11,707 bases of DNA from an uncultured Selenomonadales bacterium (GTDB taxonomy: Bacteria > Bacillota > Negativicutes > Selenomonadales > Selenomonadaceae), in assembly GCA_937915725.1 (NCBI GenBank), contig CALGGV010000026.1:1-11707 (forward strand). The letters are read 5' to 3'. The notes below the pieces were generated by a model that was not told the DNA's origin, made no database searches, and was given only the letters and a program-made list of their open reading frames with translations. Both the position numbers and the translations under genes were made by a program. Each line of letters opens with the position of its first letter. Within the stretch, counting starts at the first letter, position 1. Of the stretch, positions 6,918-11,707 are shown in pieces.

Positions 6918-8447
6918 CTATTCTTTATATCCATACTTTTTAGCCGAATTAAAATCAGCTTGAGCCAATTTATCATATCCCCAAGATTCATAAATTTTGC
7001 CGCGTTTGCAGTAAGCTTCAGCAATATCTTGATAGCTGTACTCAAAATAATTTTCTATTATCTTGGTGTATTTTGCAACTTCAGGAGCTTGCCGTATTAG
7101 TTTTTGAGCAATAAAATTATCATCATCTTTACATTTCCACTCTTCCAAAAAATGATAACATTCACTGCGCCGAAAATACGCTCGAAAATTATTTGGACTA
7201 AGCTTGATAGCCGTTGTAAAATCTTCGACAGCCAATTCATATTCTTGCAACTCTTGATAACATTTGCCGCGCTTGAAATATCCTTTAAAATTATCTGGAT
7301 GTTTTTTTATAAATCGGTTAAATTTCTTGACGGATTCTTTTAATTCGGCTATATATGCAATTTTTGCACGCATGAGCCAAACTTTATGAAGATAAAAACT
7401 AACTCCGGTATCGCATTTGTAGGCTTTTTCGTACTCTTTCAAGGCTTGCCGGTAATTGCCCAAATTTTCATAAGAATGAGCGCGATAATAATAAGCTACA
7501 GGATTATATGGACAAATTTTCAATGCCGCTGAATAATTTTCAATGGAAATTTCATATCTTTCGGTACAAAAATAAAACCATCCCCAATTCATATAGGCGC
7601 GAAGACAATCCGGCTTAAGATTAGTAGCTTTATTAAAATCCTCAACGGCTAAATTTTTGTAATATTCTTCAATAGCCGTAGCTTTATAACATTTTATTTC
7701 AAATTCATCTTCAGAAAAATTTTCAGGTATATTAATATCTATCTTTGGTAAATAATTTCTAAAATCAAAATAAATCTGCCCGCGCAGGTTGTAAATTTCA
7801 GCCGTTTCAATCGAATTGGGATTTTTTTCAATTAGTTTAGTAAGATAATTTAGCAATTCCTCAAGATTATAATTTTTTAGCGAATTGTCATCAAGTTTCA
7901 AATTGGAATTAATTTTCAGGGTACCGCTATGATAACCGCATTCCTCAATAACTAAATCTGTAACCAAATTAAACGGGCAAAGTTCAAAATGTGTTTCATA
8001 GAATCCTTTTTTATCTTGCGTGTAAATTTTTGAACAGTTGCTATAACACCAACAACCCAAACTTTTAATTTCACAAGGACTTATGATCTTATATTCGACA
8101 GCCGAGCCTATATCATTTTGAATTGCACTTTGAAAACATTTCACAGCCGCCGAATAATTTTTCAATCTGAAATTTGCAACGCCGCATTCGTATTCTTCAT
8201 AACGCCCCAAAAGTTTAATTGCTTTTTTATAATCTTTTTCCGCCGAACTAAAATTTTTTAATTCATAAAAAATATCAGCACGGTAAAAATAATAGTAACC
8301 TATTAAATCATATTTGGATTTTTCAGCCAAATTTATTGTTTCGGTTATAGCTTTTATTGCTGATTGATAATCGCCATTTTTAAGAAAATTTCCACTCTCT
8401 TGAAAAAAACTTTCTAAAAAATTTCTTACAGTTTCGGAAATTGTCAA
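6918..8447 (-). CDS. TPR-repeat protein with a Cys-rich insert
   Basis: This 509-residue protein is built largely of tetratricopeptide repeats, a scaffold for protein-protein contacts. Repeats are seen near 15-110, and again from about 215 to 505, for example AYMNWGWFYF at 284-293, YYYRAHSYENLGNYRQAL at 319-336, YFKRGKCYQELQEYELAV at 390-407, and a last unit around 475-505. Between the blocks, residues 115-175 hold six cysteines (125, 132, 134, 138, 157, 170) spaced C-x6-C-x-C-x3-C at the start, which could bind a metal. There is no signal peptide. The start is TTG (8447-8445), with AGGAGG (8460-8455) seven bases upstream. It is the first full gene of the unit and ends 14 bases before ahcY. 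Specific role unknown. Confidence 0.88.
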   Translation of the reverse strand: MTISETVRNFLESFFQESGNFLKNGDYQSAIKAITETINLAEKSKYDLIGYYYFYRADIFYELKNFSSAEKDYKKAIKLLGRYEEYECGVANFRLKNYSAAVKCFQSAIQNDIGSAVEYKIISPCEIKSLGCWCYSNCSKIYTQDKKGFYETHFELCPFNLVTDLVIEECGYHSGTLKINSNLKLDDNSLKNYNLEELLNYLTKLIEKNPNSIETAEIYNLRGQIYFDFRNYLPKIDINIPENFSEDEFEIKCYKATAIEEYYKNLAVEDFNKATNLKPDCLRAYMNWGWFYFCTERYEISIENYSAALKICPYNPVAYYYRAHSYENLGNYRQALKEYEKAYKCDTGVSFYLHKVWLMRAKIAYIAELKESVKKFNRFIKKHPDNFKGYFKRGKCYQELQEYELAVEDFTTAIKLSPNNFRAYFRRSECYHFLEEWKCKDDDNFIAQKLIRQAPEVAKYTKIIENYFEYSYQDIAEAYCKRGKIYESWGYDKLAQADFNSAKKYGYKE

Positions 8448-8458
8448 AAATTTTCCTC

Positions 8459-8532
8459 CTATTCGATGTAACCTAATTTTTTAGCCGTGGCGAAATCTGC
8501 GCGAGTGTCATATCTTTTACGATTGAATCCAT
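8459..8532 (-). pseudogene. Chimeric relic: ahcY 5' end fused to a TPR-gene 3' end
   Basis: Read on the minus strand, an ATG (8532-8530) with AGGAG (8545-8541) eight bases upstream opens MDSIVKDMTLAQ, nearly identical to the AhcY start MNSIVKDMTLAQ. After GCGCAG the sequence switches. In one frame it ends as the 19-residue peptide ...ISPRLKN (stop at 8475-8473). In another frame it reads ADFATAKKLGYIE and stops at 8461-8459, matching the TPR protein's own C-terminus ADFNSAKKYGYKE. The stop overlaps the ribosome-binding site of the intact TPR gene, as the ahcY site follows the intact TPR stop. This is the footprint of a tandem duplication followed by deletion. As translated today it would give a 19-residue leader peptide. 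Confidence 0.85.
8499..8532 (-). repeat. Direct repeat of the ahcY 5' end (partner 6870-6903)
   Basis: About 34 bases covering the ahcY start codon region and first codons occur here and again at about 6870-6903 with two mismatches, in the same orientation. The two copies flank the TPR gene. Confidence 0.85.
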
Positions 8533-8576
8533 TTAAAAGTCTCCTTTAATTTTTATCAGTATCATATTCCATTTTA

Positions 8577-8605
8577 ATTTTACACAAGTTTAATTACCAA
8601 TTCAA
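8577..8605 (-). promoter_or_regulatory. Predicted promoter of the TPR-ahcY operon
   Basis: On the minus strand TTGAAT (8605-8600) and TAAAAT (8582-8577) are separated by 17 bases. The transcript would begin near 8570 and reach the relic's AGGAG and ATG about 25-40 bases later, so this was probably an ancestral ahcY promoter. It is back to back with the ilvC promoter, with 22 bases between the two -35 boxes. Confidence 0.6.
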
Positions 8606-8627
8606 GTTATAGCAAGTAAAAAAGCAC

Positions 8628-8656
8628 TTGAAAAGCAAAAAGATTAGTGCTATACT
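8628..8656 (+). promoter_or_regulatory. Predicted sigma-70 promoter of ilvC
   Basis: TTGAAA (8628-8633) and TATACT (8651-8656) are separated by exactly 17 bases, and TGC before the -10 makes it an extended -10. The leader to the TTG start is only about 35 bases, so there is no room for a T-box or leader-peptide attenuator. Confidence 0.75.
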
Positions 8657-8697
8657 GCCTTGTATTCTAAAAAAAATTTTTTATGGGGGTAGTTTAT

Positions 8698-9714
8698 TTG
8701 GCAAAAACATATTACGATTCAGACGTTAATTTTGATATTCTCAATGGAAAAACTGTTGCTGTAATTGGCTATGGCTCTCAAGGACACGCGCACAGCTTGA
8801 ATTTGAAAGAAAGTAACGTCAATGTTGTTGTTGGATTATATGAAGGTTCCAAATCAAAAGCAGTTGCCGAAAGTCAAGGCTTGAAAGTTTTGAACGTTGC
8901 AGACGCCGTTAAACAGGCTGACATTATTATGATTTTAATCCCTGATGAAAAACAGGCTGACGTTTACAAAAATGAAATTGAGCCAAACTTGAAAGACGGC
9001 GCGGCTCTTGCATTTGCACACGGCTTTAATATTCATTTTAAACAAATTATTCCGCCAAAAAATGTTGACGTTTTCATGGTTGCGCCAAAAGGTCCAGGAC
9101 ATTTAGTACGTCGTACTTTTGTTGAAGGCGGCGGCGTTCCTGACGTTTTTGCAGTTGAACAAGATGCAACCGGCAAATGTTTTGATATTGCCCTTGCTTA
9201 TGCTCGCGGAATTGGCGGTACTCGCGCAGGCGTCATTCAAACTACTTTCAAAGAAGAAACTGAAACTGATTTATTCGGCGAACAGTGCGTACTTTGCGGC
9301 GGCGTAACTCATCTGATTCAACAGGGATTTGAAACTTTGGTTGCCGCCGGTTATCAACCGGAAATTGCTTACTTTGAAACTTTCCACGAAATGAAATTAA
9401 TCGTCGATTTAATGTATGAAGGCGGAATGGCGAAAATGCGTAAATCCATTAGCGATACCGCAGAATACGGCGATTATACAACCGGTCCCAAAATCATTAC
9501 GCCGGAAGTTAGAAAAGCTATGGAAAAAGCCCTCGAAGAAATTCAAAATGGAACTTTCGCCCGTAATTGGTTAGTTGAAAACCGCGCGGCAGGTCGTGCA
9601 AACTTCTTGGCACAACGCAGAATTCACGCTGAACACCAAATTGAACAAGTAGGCGCAAAACTTCGCGGCATGATGAGTTGGCTTAAAGATGGTAGCGATT
9701 TAAGCAAAGACTAA
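8698..9714 (+). CDS. ilvC: Ketol-acid reductoisomerase (class I)
   Basis: IlvC converts 2-acetolactate or 2-aceto-2-hydroxybutyrate into the dihydroxy acid, using NAD(P)H and Mg2+, in valine, leucine and isoleucine synthesis. From the TTG start the protein has 338 residues, the class I length. The Rossmann motif GYGSQGHAH is at 24-32; the cofactor-specificity loop GLYEGSKS (46-53) ends in serine, as is common for NADPH users. His108, Asp191 and Glu195 (in ETETDLFGEQ), Glu227 and Glu231 occupy the catalytic and metal positions. TTG at 8698 is preferred over ATG at 8683 because the protein then begins MAKTYYD as the family does and GGGGGT (8685-8690) becomes its ribosome-binding site. It has its own promoter and terminator and no neighbouring ilv genes. 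Confidence 0.96.
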   Translation: MAKTYYDSDVNFDILNGKTVAVIGYGSQGHAHSLNLKESNVNVVVGLYEGSKSKAVAESQGLKVLNVADAVKQADIIMILIPDEKQADVYKNEIEPNLKDGAALAFAHGFNIHFKQIIPPKNVDVFMVAPKGPGHLVRRTFVEGGGVPDVFAVEQDATGKCFDIALAYARGIGGTRAGVIQTTFKEETETDLFGEQCVLCGGVTHLIQQGFETLVAAGYQPEIAYFETFHEMKLIVDLMYEGGMAKMRKSISDTAEYGDYTTGPKIITPEVRKAMEKALEEIQNGTFARNWLVENRAAGRANFLAQRRIHAEHQIEQVGAKLRGMMSWLKDGSDLSKD

Positions 9715-9743
9715 AAAATATTGTTACAATTTTATATAGTAAT

Positions 9744-9799
9744 TGCGCCGTGAAATTCTTTAACTTTAGCTATGAAGAATGACATGGCGCACATTTTTT
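9744..9799 (+). terminator. Rho-independent terminator of ilvC
   Basis: TGCGCCGTG (9744-9752) pairs with CATGGCGCA (9783-9791) over nine positions including one G-U. An inner helix pairs ATTCTT (9755-9760) with AAGAAT (9775-9780). Six T follow at 9794-9799. It lies 30 bases after the ilvC stop. Confidence 0.8.
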
Positions 9800-9948
9800 A
9801 GTTGAAAAATTTTGAATGACAAAAACTTTGAAGATTCGATTTTTAATGAAATTTTATTGCTTTTGCAAAAATTTTTATAAAATCCGTTGAATGTATTGGA
9901 AAATCTTTTCTTTGCAAAAAAATCAATATCTTTTTAGGAGGTTTTATT

Positions 9949-10179
9949 TTGAAAAATTTTATTAAACTCATTCACGAAGTTTACACACAAAGATTTTCAC
10001 TGGTTATTCACAAAATTATTAGTCAAAAGATACCGGTAGCTTTTTTGTCTATAGCTCCACTGGATCAAGCTATTGAAAAGGTTAAAAATTTTCGTTCTCA
10101 GGGTTTGAACATTGAATGTTTGATTACCCTTTCCCCCCCCCCCCCCCAGATAATTCGGATTTTGGATTTAAAATTATAA
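9949..10179 (+). CDS. N-terminal part of split FkbM-type protein (out-of-frame state)
   Basis: This frame opens at TTG (9949-9951) with a strong AGGAGG (9936-9941) seven bases upstream, so it is the natural start of the gene. It encodes 62 residues before the C run, with a predicted strand-helix pattern (VAFLSIAPLDQAIEKVKNFR) reminiscent of the Rossmann-like N-terminal segment found in some FkbM-family proteins. With 15 C it reads through the run as Ser-Pro4-Gln and stops at 10177-10179 after 76 residues. With 16 or 13 C the reading continues into the methyltransferase frame, ending at 11105 and giving 385 residues for the 16-C form. It has no recognised function on its own. Confidence 0.75.
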   Translation: MKNFIKLIHEVYTQRFSLVIHKIISQKIPVAFLSIAPLDQAIEKVKNFRSQGLNIECLITLSPPPPQIIRILDLKL

Positions 10180-11105
10180 ATTTGCGTAATGCCTCCGATA
10201 TGGTTCTTCCTTCCAAATACATTTTGACGCACAGTAGTTATTTTGATGTAGATGCTAGGGTTGCATTGAAAAATTTTCCAAACTCTGAAGTTTTGAGTCT
10301 TGAACATGGAAATACGGAACATGTTTATGATGTTTTTATGAATCATCTTCCAGAATTACAGGAAGTTTATGAATCTCTTATTGATGAACGCTCGAAAGAA
10401 ACTTTTTGCGGCTATTGGCGCGGCAAAATTTTAAATCAAGTTGGCAAAATGGTATTCTCTAAAACGCCTAGTTATATACGCGATGGTTTTCTTCCTAAAG
10501 AAGGCGATATTTTTATTGATTGTGGCGCATGTGATGGCTTAACTGCTGCTAGATTTGCGGACTTAGGTTGTAAAGTATATAGTTTCGAAATGGATAAGAA
10601 AAATTTTGAAATTGCCTCTAATCTCGCCAAAGAAAAAAATTTTGTGCTTGAAAATATGGGGCTTGGATCTTATAAGCACGAAATGAATTATTTCCACGAT
10701 GATGTAAATCCTACTGCAAGCAGATTAGATCCAAATGGAACGAATAAAACAATGATAACTACCATTGATTCTTATATCTGCGAAAATAAAATTTCTCATG
10801 TTGATTTTATAAAAATGGACGTTGAGGGGGCGGAACTTGATGTTTTAAAAGGTGCCGTTATAACTCTTGCCAAATATAAGCCAATTCTTACGCTTAGTGC
10901 ATATCACAAATTGGATGATTTATGGACATTGATGAATTTTATAAAATCGGTTAGACCGGATTATGAATTTGCAATACAACAGTGTGGTTTCAATAGAGAG
11001 GATATTTCTTTGTTTCTTCCAGAGGAATTAGAGCATAATCTTGATATGTTGGGCTTAGATGTTAAACTTTTAACTTTTGGAGAATGTATCTTATTTGCAA
11101 GATGA
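10116..11105 (+). CDS. FkbM family methyltransferase (C-terminal part of phase-variable gene)
   Basis: The FkbM family is composed of SAM-dependent methyltransferases often acting on O-groups of sugars or natural products. Counting from the internal ATG, DIFIDCGACDGLTAARF at 131-147 is SAM motif I, Glu158/Asp160 in YSFEMDKKN bind the SAM ribose, and FIKMDVEGAELDVLKGA at 231-247 is the family's hallmark DVEGAE region. The internal ATG at 10116 has only a distant AGGG (10100-10103), so a free 329-residue product would be made poorly. The real start is probably TTG 9949, in frame only when the C run gains one base or loses two. Codon choice looks less rich in GCG/GGC than the neighbours, hinting at acquisition. 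The target is unknown; surface glycan is an inference from other phase-variable genes. Confidence 0.85.
   Translation: MFDYPFPPPPPDNSDFGFKIINLRNASDMVLPSKYILTHSSYFDVDARVALKNFPNSEVLSLEHGNTEHVYDVFMNHLPELQEVYESLIDERSKETFCGYWRGKILNQVGKMVFSKTPSYIRDGFLPKEGDIFIDCGACDGLTAARFADLGCKVYSFEMDKKNFEIASNLAKEKNFVLENMGLGSYKHEMNYFHDDVNPTASRLDPNGTNKTMITTIDSYICENKISHVDFIKMDVEGAELDVLKGAVITLAKYKPILTLSAYHKLDDLWTLMNFIKSVRPDYEFAIQQCGFNREDISLFLPEELEHNLDMLGLDVKLLTFGECILFAR
10133..10147 (+). repeat. Poly-C tract, 15 bases, inside the coding region
   Basis: Fifteen consecutive C lie 184 bases into the gene. The frame before the run (codons at positions 1 mod 3) and the methyltransferase frame after it (0 mod 3) differ by one base, so 16 or 13 C join them. 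Such a run in AT-rich DNA is far beyond chance and is the classic substrate of slipped-strand mispairing. The exact length in one read set may also be affected by sequencing error or population mixture. Confidence 0.95.
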
Positions 11106-11143
11106 AATAGAAATTGTTGAGATTATCTTTATTCCATGCTAGT

Positions 11144-11186
11144 GCCAAGTCAAAGTTGGCTTATCAAATATCAACTTTTTAATTGT
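11144..11186 (+). terminator. Possible terminator after the FkbM gene
   Basis: AAAGTTG (11152-11158) pairs with CAACTTT (11172-11178), followed by a T-rich stretch (TTAATTGTTTTTT). An overlapping, mutually exclusive helix GCCAA/TTGGC (11144-11148/11156-11160) exists upstream. The stems are short, so this is a weak call. Apart from this, 11106-11228 shows nothing recognisable. Confidence 0.35.
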
Positions 11187-11228
11187 TTTTTATTTCTAAG
11201 TTCGAAATAAAAAGCAATATTTTTTTTT

Positions 11229-11409
11229 GCAGGAAAATTAAACGGACTTACTCAAGGCGGTTATGTCAAAGGCAGTATTGGTCAAGTCAGCAACAACGAA
11301 ATTCACATTCATATCGTAGGAATTACCGCAAAAAATATTGGCTGCTTTGTTTTCCGCAGTATGAATCTCAAAGGTTTTTACCGAAAAATTTATCGCTCTG
11401 CAAGGAGCG
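11229..11409 (+). pseudogene. Possible coding remnant without start or proper stop
   Basis: In the frame of 11229, following nine T, the sequence reads AGKLNGLTQGGYVKGSIGQV and continues with NNEIHIHIVGITAKNIGCF and VFRSMNLKGFYRKIY. Codon choice (GGC, CGC, AAC, ATC, CTC) resembles real genes of this window. There is no start codon (the frame is closed by TAA at 11208-11210), and it runs through the following terminator without a stop until about 11483. It therefore looks like an internal or 3' fragment of a lost gene. An overlapping frame at 11183-11431 has a start but unlikely composition. I do not recognise the family. Confidence 0.35.
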
Positions 11410-11416
11410 TTTTTTT
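11394..11416 (+). terminator. Rho-independent terminator, first cassette
   Basis: CGCTC (11394-11398) and GAGCG (11405-11409) form a stem around TGCAAG, followed by seven T. It closes whatever lies upstream and directly precedes the promoter of the Tat-signal ORF. Confidence 0.6.
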
Positions 11417-11423
11417 ATTTCAG

Positions 11424-11432
11424 TGGTATAAT
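11424..11432 (+). promoter_or_regulatory. Extended -10 promoter, first cassette
   Basis: A perfect TATAAT (11427-11432) is preceded by TGG, giving an extended -10. No good -35 is present, since that position falls in the terminator stem. Transcription would begin near 11439, just before GGGAGG, giving a leader of only about 14 bases. Confidence 0.55.
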
Positions 11433-11452
11433 TTTTCAAGGGAGGTTGATTT

Positions 11453-11560
11453 ATGGAAATTACACGGCGAGAATTTTTAAACTTGACGGCGGGCGCGGTT
11501 GCTTTTACAATGTTGCCACATTTAACATTGCAAAACTTCAAAAGTCTTAAAAAAATTTGA
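11453..11560 (+). CDS. Truncated Tat-signal-peptide ORF, 35 aa
   Basis: ATG at 11453 with GGGAGG (11440-11445) seven bases upstream opens a 35-residue frame beginning MEITRREFLNLTAGAVAFTM. TRREFLN followed by a hydrophobic stretch is a twin-arginine export signal. After LPHLTLQNFKSLKKI the frame ends at TGA (11558-11560), so there is a signal but no mature domain. Its first 23 codons are identical to those of the next copy, starting 184 bases later and running out of the window. It is most likely a partial duplicate of the 5' end of that gene, possibly still transcribed and translated since promoter, RBS and terminator are all present. Confidence 0.55.
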   Translation: MEITRREFLNLTAGAVAFTMLPHLTLQNFKSLKKI

Positions 11561-11573
11561 ACGGAAAAATTTT

Positions 11574-11600
11574 ATCGCTCTGCAAGCGGCGATTTTTTTT
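11574..11600 (+). terminator. Rho-independent terminator, second cassette
   Basis: ATCGC (11574-11578) pairs with GCGAT (11589-11593) around a 10-base loop, followed by a run of T to 11600. It lies 13 bases after the stop of the 35-residue ORF. Upstream and loop sequence (TCTGCAAG) match the first cassette's terminator, but the 3' half of the stem has changed together with the pairing. Confidence 0.6.
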
Positions 11601-11607
11601 ATTTCAG

Positions 11608-11616
11608 TGGTATAAT
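11608..11616 (+). promoter_or_regulatory. Extended -10 promoter, second cassette
   Basis: TGG-TATAAT is repeated exactly as in the first cassette, 184 bases downstream, again with GGGAGG and the ATG close behind. Confidence 0.55.
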
Positions 11617-11636
11617 TTTTCAAGGGAGGTTGATTT

Positions 11637-11707
11637 ATGGAAATTACACGGCGAGAATTTTTAAACTTGACGGCGGGCGCGGTTGCTTTTACAATGTTGC
11701 CACATTT
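11637..11707 (+). CDS. Tat-signal-peptide protein, 5' end (runs off window)
   Basis: ATG at 11637 with GGGAGG seven bases upstream opens a frame that is still open at the window's end, 23 complete codons later. The sequence MEITRREFLNLTAGAVAFTM carries the twin-arginine motif and hydrophobic core of a Tat signal, so the product is probably exported folded, often with a cofactor. Nothing of the mature domain is visible and the family cannot be told. It is probably the intact parent of the truncated copy upstream. Confidence 0.6.
   Translation, partial: MEITRREFLNLTAGAVAFTMLPH

Larger units (their letters stand above)
11410..11707 (+). repeat. Tandem direct repeat of terminator/promoter/Tat-signal cassette
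   Basis: Bases 11410-11523 are identical to 11594-11707 (offset 184), with no mismatch seen in 114 bases. Less exact similarity extends upstream into the terminators (GAAAAATTT...TCGCTCTGCAAG in both). The right edge is not visible because the second copy reaches the window's end. Confidence 0.92.

Noticed and set aside
8683..8697. ATG at 8683 as the ilvC start
   Set aside because: It would add five residues absent from the usual MAKxYYD beginning and use up the G-rich ribosome-binding site; TTG 8698 fits better.
8657..8697. T-box or peptide attenuator before ilvC
   Set aside because: The leader predicted from the promoter is about 35 bases, too short for either, and no hairpin is visible.
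9858..9882. Promoter for the FkbM gene from TTGCTT and TATAAA
   Set aside because: The spacing is only 13 bases, too short for a sigma-70 promoter; the true promoter could not be placed.
11183..11431. 82-residue open frame starting at 11183
   Set aside because: Its product is rich in Arg, Gln, Ser and Tyr in a pattern typical of a shifted frame, and the frame at 11229 has better codon use.

Overview
The window is AT-rich bacterial DNA with clear Shine-Dalgarno sites and frequent TTG starts (four of the eight full-length genes). The gene set and protein character (RF3, RsmE, a short-form S-adenosylhomocysteinase, class I ketol-acid reductoisomerase, an AIM24 protein) fit a low-GC Gram-positive lineage. 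A Negativicutes/Selenomonadales relative is my best guess, but this is inferred from protein style only, without any database search.

Left arm (1-2804, minus strand): two tandem copies of a short exported-protein 5' end, then an AIM24-family gene, a block of 7-bp tandem repeats, and prfC (peptide chain release factor 3) with a recognisable promoter. A divergent intergenic region (2738-3152) holds a perfect 13-bp hairpin and a compact four-helix inverted-repeat element that looks like a structured RNA or a REP-like dispersed element. To its right on the plus strand lie a MATE-family efflux transporter and rsmE (16S rRNA m3U1498 methyltransferase).

Centre (5349-8605): a gap with two facing terminators, then a minus-strand pair in which a TPR protein lies 14 nt upstream of ahcY. 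In front of the TPR gene is a 74-bp relic: the first 12 codons of a second ahcY joined to the last codons of a second TPR gene. Good divergent promoters drive this operon and ilvC.

Right arm (8628-11707, plus strand): ilvC with an excellent sigma-70 promoter and a terminator, then an FkbM-type methyltransferase gene interrupted by a run of 15 C. The run leaves its N-terminal 62 codons out of frame with the methyltransferase domain; one more C, or two fewer, gives a single 385-residue protein. This is the form of a slipped-strand phase-variable locus, here in the out-of-frame state. The window ends in two tandem copies of a terminator/promoter/RBS/Tat-signal-peptide cassette; the first encodes only 35 residues and the second runs off the end.

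The housekeeping genes are ordinary. The points of interest are the C15 switch, the compact structured element at 2911-3024, and the fact that three separate places (both ends and the ahcY/TPR locus) carry truncated duplicate copies of gene 5' ends. AhcY, RsmE and the FkbM protein all belong to SAM-dependent methylation (AhcY clears the SAH the other two produce), but they are in separate transcription units.
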